Shown here one piece after another: positions 21,715 through 31,575 of a stretch of 64,000 bases of DNA. The stretch is taken from assembly GCF_000512585.2 (NCBI RefSeq), contig NC_089245.1, positions 1,488,001-1,552,000 of the forward strand, given 5' to 3'. The translations under genes were made by a program, and so were the position numbers. Origin of the DNA: Kwoniella bestiolae CBS 10118. Lineage: Eukaryota; Basidiomycota; Tremellomycetes; Tremellales; Cryptococcaceae. Below the pieces are notes generated by a model, which had not been told where the DNA came from, searched no databases, and was given only the letters and a program-made list of their open reading frames with translations. How positions within the stretch are numbered: position 1 is the first letter of the stretch; every line of letters starts with the position of its first letter.

Positions 21715-24700
21715 ATGTCGCACTTCCCACCATTCCCACCGAATCAATCCGGCCGATACTCCCCCAGCCGAGCGTACGGCGACAGACCTCCTTTCCCACC
21801 ATCGCTCCCACCCATACCTCCCCGAGACTTCCCTCCATATCCTTACCCCTCTTCTGCACCACCGCCTCCCCCATCTGCTTATCGACCATACGAGGGGTAT
21901 CCTCCTGAACCGCCTAGACCCCCTTATCCTGCTTACGATCAGCCTCGTCCATCTTACGATGATCACTACGATCCTTACCAACCTTCCGTCAACTCCTACA
22001 ACCCCGTACCTCCTCCGATACGAATACCTTCTGGCGGATATGCTGCACCATCCTCTATAGAACCCCCTAGAAGACAATCAAGACCAGCATCACCTCCGCC
22101 TCGCAGATCAGGACCACCCCCTGTTCGATCAGATAACAGAGCTTCCGTCTCTGGCCCCCCTGATCTCACCCTTCTGACCCATCCAACCACGGTCAATATC
22201 GGTGGTTTCACTGCTGCAGTGCATGCTCTCCCACCCTCACATCTTCCAATCACCAAATACGTGTCTCTCAACCGAGATGATGCTATCGATCTTCACCGAC
22301 AATTATGCTCTACGCGTTCGTCCGTTTGGTATGCCGATGGGTCAAGTAGAGCCGGAGAAGCTTGGTGTGCGGCAGTGGAGTGGAAGGTCAGCTCGAACCT
22401 GTCTGGAAGCAAGATGAGGGGATACATCCTGGAGGGTGACGGTTTGGAATCAGAGTTTGGAGGATTGTACAAAGCCGCAGAAGGATTTAGGGAACTACTT
22501 CAACAGTCCATCAAAGATGGTGTACCAATCTCACACGAGCTCACCGTCTTCTGCGATTCACAAGCAGCTATTGTCGGCATCGACACCTCGTCTCGCCCTG
22601 AAGCTATCAAATTCGACCAACTCTGGCGAGAGATCTGTACGGAATACCTTCATGCTCATATGACGCTTGCCTGGATCCCCAAAGATAGTGGTGTGGAGGG
22701 TCATATCCTGGCGGACAAGATCGCGACCGTCGGTGCAAGCAATTCGTACCTCAAGAGACGAAAGGAGAGAACATTACCAGATATATATATGAGACCCGGA
22801 GGTGGTGACCCTGAACCTTCCGCCAGCTCTGAACCTGGTCCTTGGCAAAGAGGAGATTCAGATCCTTCTCGACCCAAACTGCCGTTTGATCGTCCCCAAC
22901 CTGCAGCTCTCTCACCTCCAATCCTCTCGAACGACACTCCCGGTAGAGAGAACGACCTCAAGCTCGATCTTGGCGCTATGCAGCAGCCTTCAGAAGGTAT
23001 GGATGGTGAAGATGAAGGGATTCAACCGCGTGAAGGGGCGATTTTTGTCACCCAGTGAGTTTGTTCATATACTACCTGATCAATTTCATATTGACGATGC
23101 TTTAGCTTTCCACACGAAGCATCCGCGAAAGATATCGGTATCTTGTTTGCGCAGTATGGAGAAATGTGAGTCATACAACACAAGATCAGTGCACAACAAC
23201 TGACGCACGATTACAGAGTTGCCGTGGATATATTCCATATCTCCCCTGCTCTTCCTCGTTACGCCAATGTCACCTACAATGACCCCGCGTCCGGTATCGC
23301 AGCCATCAATGATATTCACCGCAAGCCAATCAACCTCGATACACCTTTCGCACGAGATAATCAAGATGATCTAGACCTGTGGAGAAACTGGGATGGGCAG
23401 TTGACTGTCGTTTTACACGAGCCTCCTAGGATAGTCCCTGCTGCTGTGGAAGCGGACTTTCCTGATCTTCCTGATTGGGCCCGAGGAGAGAAGGATGCGC
23501 ATAAGAATGAAGAGGAGGAGACGATGGAAGTGGAGGGTCAGATGAAGGAAGAAAGGAGTCCAAGTCCTGAGACAGAAAGTAGGAAAAGAGAGAGGGAATC
23601 TCAACCGGAAGACAGGAAGCCATCGATAACGGACTTGTAAGCTTGATCCTTTCTTTCTTGGAGATCGCGCGTCACGATCTGATTTGCATTTCCAGGGTTG
23701 CGTCACCTGCACCCAAGCGTGTTCGTCGGGATGTCGGTGAAGACACTCCAGTCATCTCTACGGAACAGCAATCACCTGAAAACTCTGATACTGCTGTTAC
23801 TGCTGTTACTGCTGACTTGACTCACCTTGTCCCTCAAGGCGTTGTTTCGAATCTGACCGAGGAATCACAATCCGCTCCAAACCATCATCAAGTTGGCAAT
23901 TCTGCCTCTCAAGCTCGAGACACTCCTCCAACACTCGGCTTACCTCCTTTCCCACCCACTTTGAAATCAAATGACCTAGCCAAAACTCTCACTCCCCAGT
24001 CGCAGCCTAACAATCTAATTCCAATAAACGGCAACGGTCCTACTCATCCTCTCTCTCATCAAGCACATACCTTGCCGCCCACTCCTCTGACTGCTGAACA
24101 ACCTTTTAATGGTGGGAACGTCACGTCCAAATCACCACGACAATCCACTCCTCAATCTACGACATCAAGTTCAACGAAACCCGCTATCACTAATTCCGCT
24201 TCTGAACCGCAAGAAACGCCCATCAAAATCAGCGCTAAAACCCTTAGAGCTCACTTAAACTTGGTTCAAAACTCACTTATGAAGCACGAGAATGACAACT
24301 GGATCGCTCATACCTGTCTCATCGCTCATGACATTGATCACGCCCGACGTGCCCTCCAAGCCGATCTTTACGCTACCGACGAATGTTTCATCTCTGGTCG
24401 AGAGCTGGAACGTGCTCTATTGGCAAGAGGCTTTACACCTCCAAGGGTGGATGCGTTTATAACCAAAGTACTGAAAGTATTAGATGGTATCGCTGCTGCG
24501 GAAGAACCTGAACCTGATCAGAATGATTCTGACGAAGATATCGAACGATTACAATCTGAATTGACTGAGTCACTCAGTAATTTCCCTAACGAGACTAAAG
24601 AAGCTATGAACAACGCTGCTAGAGTGATGGAATTTCTGGTGAGAGGTAAATCATTGCAGGAGAAGAAGAGATTAGAGGTGGAAAGAAGAGTAAAAGTCTT

Positions 24701-24770
24701 GGAAGGGATGGTCAAAGTCGGTGAGGTGGTTGGAGGGGTTGTTAGGTATTTGTTGACAGAAGACGCTTGA
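21715..24770 (+). CDS. RNase H-like domain fused to RRM-like domain, Pro-rich N-terminus
   Basis: Seen: four exons (21715-23054, 23106-23165, 23217-23636, 23696-24770), 964 residues. Residues 1-150 are Pro/Tyr/Ser-rich and disordered. Residues about 200-340 form an RNase H fold of the retroelement type: VWYADGSSRAG (first Asp), GLYKAAEGFREL (Glu), LTVFCDSQAA (Asp), LAWIPKDSGVEGHILADKIA (final Asp). All four acidic catalytic positions look present. Exons 2-3 make an RRM-like unit: IFVTHFPHEASAKDIGILF, AQYGEIVAVDIFH and an RNP1-like YANVTYNDPASGIAAI. The C-terminal third is Ser/Pro-rich, then predicted alpha-helical. Inference: a host gene that has taken in an RNase H domain and may act on RNA or RNA:DNA hybrids. 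It is not part of a mobile element here: no reverse transcriptase or LTRs are near, and the gene has ordinary introns. Confidence 0.75.
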
Positions 24771-25321
24771 TCTATCTCAGTCCCTGATATACATCTTGAT
24801 AGTGGGAGGGTAAGGTATGGGTTTTGCGGGTATCTTGTCATGAGAAATGGGAAAGCGGAAAATGAATGTTTTCATTCACGCGTTGATGATGAGATCAGAT
24901 GTTGGTATTGGAGATGTAACTTGTATCTATGTTCTAATCATTGTCTCACTCCTATCAAATAAGGAAGGAATCCCATTCGAATTTAAACTTGAAGCTAAAT
25001 AAGCTGATCTGAATGATTCGACCATGAAATGAAATGAGTGTGGTTGAGTCAACCGACCTGACAACGCACGGACCACTGACCTTCCTTCCTTCCCCGATGA
25101 TCAATGATAATACGATAAACATATATAAGCAGAACCTGACTGCTTCTTTCCCCCTTCTTCTTCTTCTTCTTTCTTTCTTCCTTCTTCCTCTCCGTATCAA
25201 TCTTCTACCTCTTCGTCTCATTCCCATCAAGACAATACCGATAATACCATAATTCCAATCCCCTCATCTTCATATCGAAAGATATACCAGTCACTTTGCA
25301 GCTCAAGGCGTTGTCTTAAAC
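24771..25321. promoter_or_regulatory. Promoter region of the first SNF2-like gene
   Basis: No gene is supported. It holds the conserved palindrome and box (25042-25076), a TATATAA box near 25121-25127 and CTTCTT-rich sequence ahead of the ATG at 25322. Confidence 0.5.
25042..25076. promoter_or_regulatory. Shared promoter module: GGTTGAGTCAACC palindrome plus CGCACGGACCAC box
   Basis: A 13-bp palindrome (25042-25054) is followed after 10 bp by CGCACGGACCAC (25065-25076). The same pair occurs at 31282-31312 upstream of the third SNF2-like copy, at a similar distance to its start codon. Inference: a common transcription factor or a relic of the duplication. Confidence 0.55.
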
Positions 25322-27765
25322 ATGGAAGTCATCCCACTTTCACGACCAGCGACGTCCTTCTCCTTCTCTGACATGCCAATGTCTATTCCCGGTGAGTGGG
25401 TTCATGACTAGGTTTCTTGAGCTCAGGCTGATAGTCTCCATCATACAGGACCTCGAATCAAAACACCCCTTCATGATCATCAAAAAGTTGGGTTGTCAAA
25501 ACTGCTCTTTATGGAAAACGATTTTCGATCGTTATATGAAGCATTGATTCGATTCGACCCATCGCTCGATGAAAAACAGTCTCTTGACCTGTCTTCATTC
25601 TCCCACATATGGACCTATGAAGGAGATTACATTTGGAGGAACAAGTTGAATGGAGAAAGATGCCGATCAAAATTAAGACCTTTCCAAGGCAGAGGACTGA
25701 TTCTCGCAGATGATGTACGTTATTATCGATCCCCAAAGCTCTGCCTTGATTGCTGCCCCTGATAAGTACGTGCACAGATGGGGACCGGGAAATCCCTCAC
25801 TATTCTTTCTCTCATCGAATCGACACTTGAAGCAGTGGATACATGGATGAGGAGTAAGTCTGAATCAATTTATCGGGTGATTTTGAGCTGTTACTTATTC
25901 GCGGTATATGCAGACCATCAAGCCGATCCCGAGTTACCTTACTATAGACTTCCAAGGATGTACACTAATGACGAGATTTACATCGATGCACCACCAGCGA
26001 GTAACCCTAGCACACGAGAATGCAAACCGAAGTTTTGGAATACGAATGTCAATGTTGATACCTTCGACTTCGAGGCTGGTCCCTCATCAATTTCCAAAGG
26101 TCCCTCATCATCTCCCAAGTCCGGAGCTACCCTCATCATCTGTCCTAAAACGGTGATGCCAATTTGGACGAAATGCATCGAAGATCATTGGCAAGGAACG
26201 GTCGTGTTGGGCGTTGTCATAGGAAATGTTCACCAAACGCCGGTTGCGAATCGACCATTAGTAGTATATGACCAGTATTCCAACAGGAGGAACAAGGATC
26301 CAACACCTCTCATCAACGCATCCATCGTGCTCACGTCCTATGAAGCACTCACGGCTAGTAGAATGAAGGATCAAGGATCTTTGCATCAAGTGACCTTCTA
26401 CCGAGTAGTGCTCGACGAGGGACAGTGAGTATTTACGCTGGATAACGCGTTCCAAGCTGACTCTAACACGAAAATAGCCGCGTCCGTAACCGAGATACTC
26501 AATGTTTTCGAGCGGTCCAAGCATTGAAGGCGCGCCATATGCATATTCTCACTGGCACGCCAATACACAATCATCCAATGGACATGGTAGGCTACGCTCG
26601 ACTCCTCGAGACGTCTTCGAAGACAACAGGTCCGAATGCCTTCCAAGCTCTTATCGATACCTCTGCCCTTGAAGACATAGAAACCAGTGTGTCCGGGCTT
26701 CGGCACTGGGGCAAGACGTTCATGCTTCGAAGGCTCAAAAGAGACTTGGATAGAGTTCCGCTCCCTAGCAAGACCATCCAATGCTTTTGGCTCAAGGACA
26801 AGACGGACGAAACAGATTTTGCCCTGGCAATGGATGGTCCATCACGACCATGGCTCGTTGGGCAAGATGCGGTCGGTGCAAACGAAGAAATCGATAGACG
26901 AGAAGAATGGTTCGGCCGTGTGGCATCTGGGATGGTCCGGACTGCTCCACCTCCCAGTACCTCTGTCAAAATGAGATGGTTCAAGCATTTTCTGAACACA
27001 CAAACTCACGGAAAAATCGTCGTGTTGTAAGTGATGATCTGATTTTCCTTTACTCTTTCCGATTACACTGGCTGACATTTTGGGTAACGATAGCCACCAT
27101 TACAGGACAACTTTCGAAGAGTAAGTCGGTCTAATCTCGAGGACTTATATACGTGCTGACCTAGTCTGCTAGAGCTGAATCCATCTTGCACGATTCCGGC
27201 TACGAGATTATGGAACTTCAGGCTGACACAGAAGACCGCGCGGAAGTGGCTGAGGTGTTCAACAACCGTGCAGATGGTAAATTGTGCTTACTTTCGTCTA
27301 TGATGGTGGGAGGAGAAGGTGTTTCTTTGATTGGCGCTTCAGCTTGTGTATTTCTGGATCTGTGGTGGTAAGTTGACATCAAATGAAGGTGTACTTTAGC
27401 TGATCTGGATTTCAGGAAACCAGCCTCGCACGACCAAGCTATAGATCGTCTAGTAAGTTCGATCATTTGCACGGCGGCGTTGCCGACCAGCTCTCTAATA
27501 TTGAACTTGACGTGTCCTCTAGCACCGCCAGGGTCAAACGAGACCTGTAACAGCTTATATACCAGTCGCGTTACAAAACGAAGGCGATTGTAGCCGATGG
27601 ATTCGTCAACAAGTCAAACGCACTTTCATGAGGTTGATATCCCGCAATGATCCGCCAAGTGAATACTCGCTCACCGATTTCCCCTATCATTTCCTGAAAT
27701 GGATGAGCAGGTATGATCCAGCGAAAGTCGTCGACGAAGAAGCCTATGATATCGACGAAGAATAG
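25322..27765 (+). CDS. SNF2/Rad5-16-type ATPase, copy 1 of a tandem triplet (appears intact)
   Basis: Seen: about ten exons, roughly 700 residues, start MEVIPLSRPATSFSFSD. The core runs LHDHQKVGLSKLLFMEND, then GLILADDMGTGKSLTI (motif I, intron just before MGTGKS), ATLIICPKTVMPIW (Ia), FYRVVLDEGH (II; an intron splits the His codon), MHILTGTPIHN (III). Helicase domain 2 follows with HGKIVVLFHHY, LCLLSSMMVGGEGVSLIGAS (V) and QAIDRLHRQGQTRPVTAY (VI). DEGH in motif II and the order of blocks match the Rad5/Rad16/HLTF branch of SNF2 proteins. Unlike those, no RING cysteines are seen between motifs III and IV and no HIRAN domain is present at the N-terminus. Inference: a DNA translocase, with nuclear function and substrate unknown. 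All core motifs are present. Confidence 0.85.
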
Positions 27766-28332
27766 GAGTTGTGGGTTTAAATCCGTAGTTAGTCCTGCAT
27801 CAACACTTTGTGTGATACCTACAAAATCATTACAAAGAGCACATTTTCCATTATGTTAAGTGTAGTTAAATGCCATATGTTTGCATTTCTATACATGATG
27901 CTACAATGTATTATATATATATCATCAATGTATATATATATATAATCAAGACTTGCCTCGCCTTTGGCTGAAAACTCATGTGTAGTGATGATTGCGACTC
28001 ACACCTGTGCACCTATGACGATTGACCATTTACTCGGCACGGATCCCCCTCGCATGAAAACTAGGTAAACTCGATGTTTCATTCCATTCTTCCGTTTCCT
28101 TTTTCCTTTTCTACTATCTTCCCTACCCTTACCTTGATCACTCTTTCGAAGATCCTCGATTTGAGCCACCCACCGGACCTCTTTCTCGCCCCGCCTTCAT
28201 TGATTTCAAGCTACTACCTAAGAGTTACCATTGCTAGCCTTCCTGAGTCAGCGCCAGCCATAACTCGAATCCCATGTCAGCCACATTTCGGTTCTCACAC
28301 CAGCTCAACGCAAGCTGATAACCATAATCACA
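27766..28332. other. Intergenic between SNF2-like copies 1 and 2
   Basis: No gene is supported. An AT microsatellite with two TATATATATA runs spans about 27911-27944. GGCACGGA at 28036-28043, about 290 bp before the copy 2 ATG, may be a worn remnant of the module at 25065-25076. Confidence 0.45.
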
Positions 28333-30769
28333 ATGTCCTCCAAAATACCTGAGAGCAACCCAGGTAAGCGTTTCTTTCTGAGTGTTATTTCTCTCTCGCA
28401 GTACAAACACTAATGATCTGTGGGACAGGGAAACATACCGGCTCAAACCTTTTTCATCATCAAAGAACCAATATCACAAAGATTCTCGCTAGAGAGCTGG
28501 ATTTCGAATCACTACGCCAATCAATCATTCGACAGGACATATCTCAATCGACTTGCCGAACTATTGATCTCTCTGCTTTGCCTCAAATATGGTCCCATGA
28601 TGGCGGGTCATCGTGGACAAACGTTATCACTGGAGAGCAAGTAATCAGCCAGAAGAGACCTGGACATGACAGGGGTATCATACTCGCTGACGAAGTAAGT
28701 CTGTCCTGTCAGCTCAGTCCAAAGTGAAAAAGAAAGTCTAACGATAATCAAATCCTAAAGATGGATACTGGAAAGTCCCTTACGATTCTTGCGGTAATTG
28801 AAGCGACACTCGTAGCGCTTCAGGAGTGGTTTAAGGGTGGGTAGTTTGATTGTTGGTAAAACCGAAGAAGGAATGAACTGACGACGAACGTGTACTATAT
28901 CAATGTCACAAGTGCCACTCTTGCAGGGAGATACAGACGAACCATCAATCCGATTACCAACAGGCTGGGACGACAGTCAGATTATTTTGAGTGAAGCTCT
29001 GCCCGAAGCCCGCGCCACCAAACGATCGAAGATTGCGAGAGAGTCTGCGATCCCTTCGAGCGAAGACGACCCCACCAAAGCCGGCATGCATAAATGCAGG
29101 GCAACGATGATTGTTTGTCCAAAATCAATAGTTGATGTTTGGGAAATCACGATTACGGCTCACTGGAAAGGCAGGAGGTTCTCTGATACTTTTGCGGGTC
29201 CTTCCCCCGAAATTGAACCTGAAGATACGATCCTTTACACTTACAATCACTTCAAGAACAAAGAAGAGACTGATGTGAAAGATCTTATCAATCCCTCGAT
29301 CGTTTTGACTTCTTATGAAGCATTATTAGACAGTTGGAAAAACAGTGGACCCATACATCAACTGGCATATTACCGAGTGATCTTGGACGAAGGCCAGTGA
29401 GTGCATGTATCTCACCAGTATGAAATTATGTCAAAATTGAAACTGACAGAGATACTCCCTTTTAGTCGAGCGAAGAATAGCGGATCTCAAACTTTCAAAG
29501 CGATTCGCGCTTTACAATACCGACATCTTCATATTGTTAGTGGAACCTCAGTCCAGAATCGGCTCGATGAGCTTTGCTCGTATCTTCAGCTCTTGGATGT
29601 TCCTTCAAATTTGCCCAAATTTTCTTATTTCAAGAAAATCTGCATCGAACCTGCACTGGACGATGAACAGCCGGATTCAAGGGCCCTGAGAGAACTGGGG
29701 CGAATTTTTACGACAAGACATCGCAAGATAGACTCACCCGAATTGAAGTTACCTCGAAAATATGTCCACACTTTTTATCTCCCCGAGAACAAGCACCTGC
29801 CGGATACCTTGGTGACTCATGCTTATGACATGGGGCCATGTTTGTGGCAGGAGACGGGGATAATGATGCTGAGGTCAGAGAACAACGACTAGCTGAACTC
29901 AGTTTAGCAGGCAAGCTTCGATTCGTCGAGAAGTACGTACGTCTCACAGCAGAAGACTCCATGAAGATCCATTGGCTTCGTTACTTTGCGCAGGAAGATT
30001 GCAGGCAGTATGAGAAAGTGGTGCTCTTATGAGTCGACAATATAGCCCCTCTCATTTGATGAAGAATGGTCGTGTAACTCATATTGTTATGCTCAGTTAT
30101 AATTCAAACCATACCGCATCTGTGTGAGCACATATCAAACTATATAGCATTGCTTGAAGCTGACTTTTTACAACCTCGAGGGCGACTCACATAATGGAAT
30201 CCATGGGTCATACGGTCAAGCACCTGGAAGCGTCTCTTAAATCAAAAGAACGGAAGAATCTTATCGCTGATTTTAATGCGACGACGAAGAGAGATATTTG
30301 TCTACTTTCCTCCATCCGAGTCGACGGCGAAGGTGTTTCCATGGTGGGCGCCCAAGCATGTGTCTGTCTGGATCTCATGTGGTGAGGCAGAACTGCTGCA
30401 GCGGCTCACTAAATGACGACTGACAATACTGCCAAGGAATCCGAGCTGGCACGACCAGGCCATGGACCGACTTGTGAGTCTTCGACGTGCAGCTTGAAGA
30501 CGTGATTTTCTTAGTACATGGCGAAGTGAGCGATTCTCACCACATGCTCACATCAGCATCGACCCGGACAAATGAAAGAAGTCCACGTATACATGCCGAT
30601 AACGCTCAATTCTTACCAAGTGGACATTCGGAATGCACAACAACTGAAGAAGCACTTTGTCCATATGGTAGATGCGGCTGTCCGTCCAGGGGGATTGAGT
30701 CCATCAGATATCCCTCCAGACTATATGAAATGGTTGGTACAAATGAGTGCGAAGCATGGAGAAGATTAG
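28333..30769 (+). pseudogene. SNF2/Rad5-16-type ATPase, copy 2 (probably decaying)
   Basis: Seen: the same exon plan as copy 1. Blocks are LADEMDTGKSLTILAVIE (motif I with Gly to Asp after Met), ATMIVCPKSIVDVW, YYRVILDEGH (intron again in the His codon), LHIVSGTSVQN (III, usually LTGTP), and after a probable 71-nt intron (29840-29910) MKIHWLRYF. Domain 2 keeps ICLLSSIRVDGEGVSMVGAQ and QAMDRLHRPGQMKEVHVYMP, ending SAKHGED. Odd: after EKVVLL (30029-30030) the donor reads AT-GAGT where copies 1 and 3 have GT, so normal splicing would fail and translation would stop at TGA before domain 2. Downstream exons stay open and alignable. Either the copy is recently inactivated or a non-canonical donor is used. 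P-loop and motif III changes support relaxed constraint. Confidence 0.75.
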
Positions 30770-31575
30770 GGTGTATGAGTGCCATAGCTTTTGATCGGGA
30801 TTATTTGACGATAAACTCAGAGCTAAAGAATGATGCGATATTAACATATCACTCCACACAATTAGGCTTGCATTTCGTCTGATCAAACACGGTATTGATG
30901 CGAGGGACGTCACCGGGGCCGAAGGCCGCAGAGAGCTCGGACATAGACACGCCATCCATGTGCATTAGATCGAATAGTATTTACCTACCATTTTCTGGTC
31001 TCGAATCAAATCATAATTAGGTATCGGATGATGTCAATTCTGATTATGAAGAAGGATGACGTCCCATCGCTTAAACATATCTGCGTTTCATTCGACTTTA
31101 AGCTGAAGAATGCGAGCTGATGTTGACAGGAAGAGCAGACATGAGATTGCGTTTCGATGAATTAACAACAGGGAAATGCTGACTTGGTCAACTGATTGTA
31201 TGTTGAGTCTACTGTTTAACCGATCTATCGAAGTGTGTTGAAATCTCGAGCGATCAATGCGAAAAGCAAAAATCTGACGATGGTTGAGTCAACTGCGCGA
31301 CGCACGGACCACCAAAAATCCTTCTTCCTCACAGTCAAACGCATAGGAGTGATACTAGGTAAACAGGACTTTTCCTTCTCTTTCTCCTTTTCCTTTCCTC
31401 TTCTTTCTTCTGTTTTTGGAACCACTCTCATCCCTTTCCCTTCAGGTAAAAGCAGATATCGTTGGATAGCGATACAGAAGTCAAAGTTTACGGACGTCCT
31501 TCTACTGTTCGTCAAGCCACACCTCATCCTTCCTTTGCAACCGAAGGCGCCGAATCACCACCTTTGCCACCTACC
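30770..31575. promoter_or_regulatory. Intergenic and promoter region of SNF2-like copy 3
   Basis: An 800-bp stretch. It carries the shared module at 31282-31312 and a CT-rich TTTCC tract (31371-31445) just upstream of the start. An open frame at about 31468-31575 runs in frame into the first exon but lacks an ATG, so a further 5' exon cannot be excluded. Confidence 0.45.
31282..31312. promoter_or_regulatory. Second instance of the shared module (GGTTGAGTCAAC + CGCACGGACCAC)
   Basis: GGTTGAGTCAAC (31282-31293) and CGCACGGACCAC (31301-31312) repeat the pair found before copy 1, with slightly shorter spacing. They lie about 265-295 bp upstream of the copy 3 ATG. Confidence 0.55.

Noticed and set aside
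21706..22077. Long minus-strand Arg-rich frame opposite the Pro-rich exon
   Set aside because: Antisense shadow of a Pro/Ser-rich coding exon; no domain or splice support.
26395..26430. DEGQ as a novel motif II in the SNF2 triplet
   Set aside because: Artefact of unspliced reading: splicing completes the last codon as His, giving DEGH as in HLTF/Rad5.
29701..30032. Frameshift in SNF2 copy 2 between two overlapping frames near 29838
   Set aside because: A 71-nt intron (29840-29910) with donor GTTTGT, branch-like GCTGAAC and acceptor AGCAG joins the two frames and aligns with copies 1 and 3.
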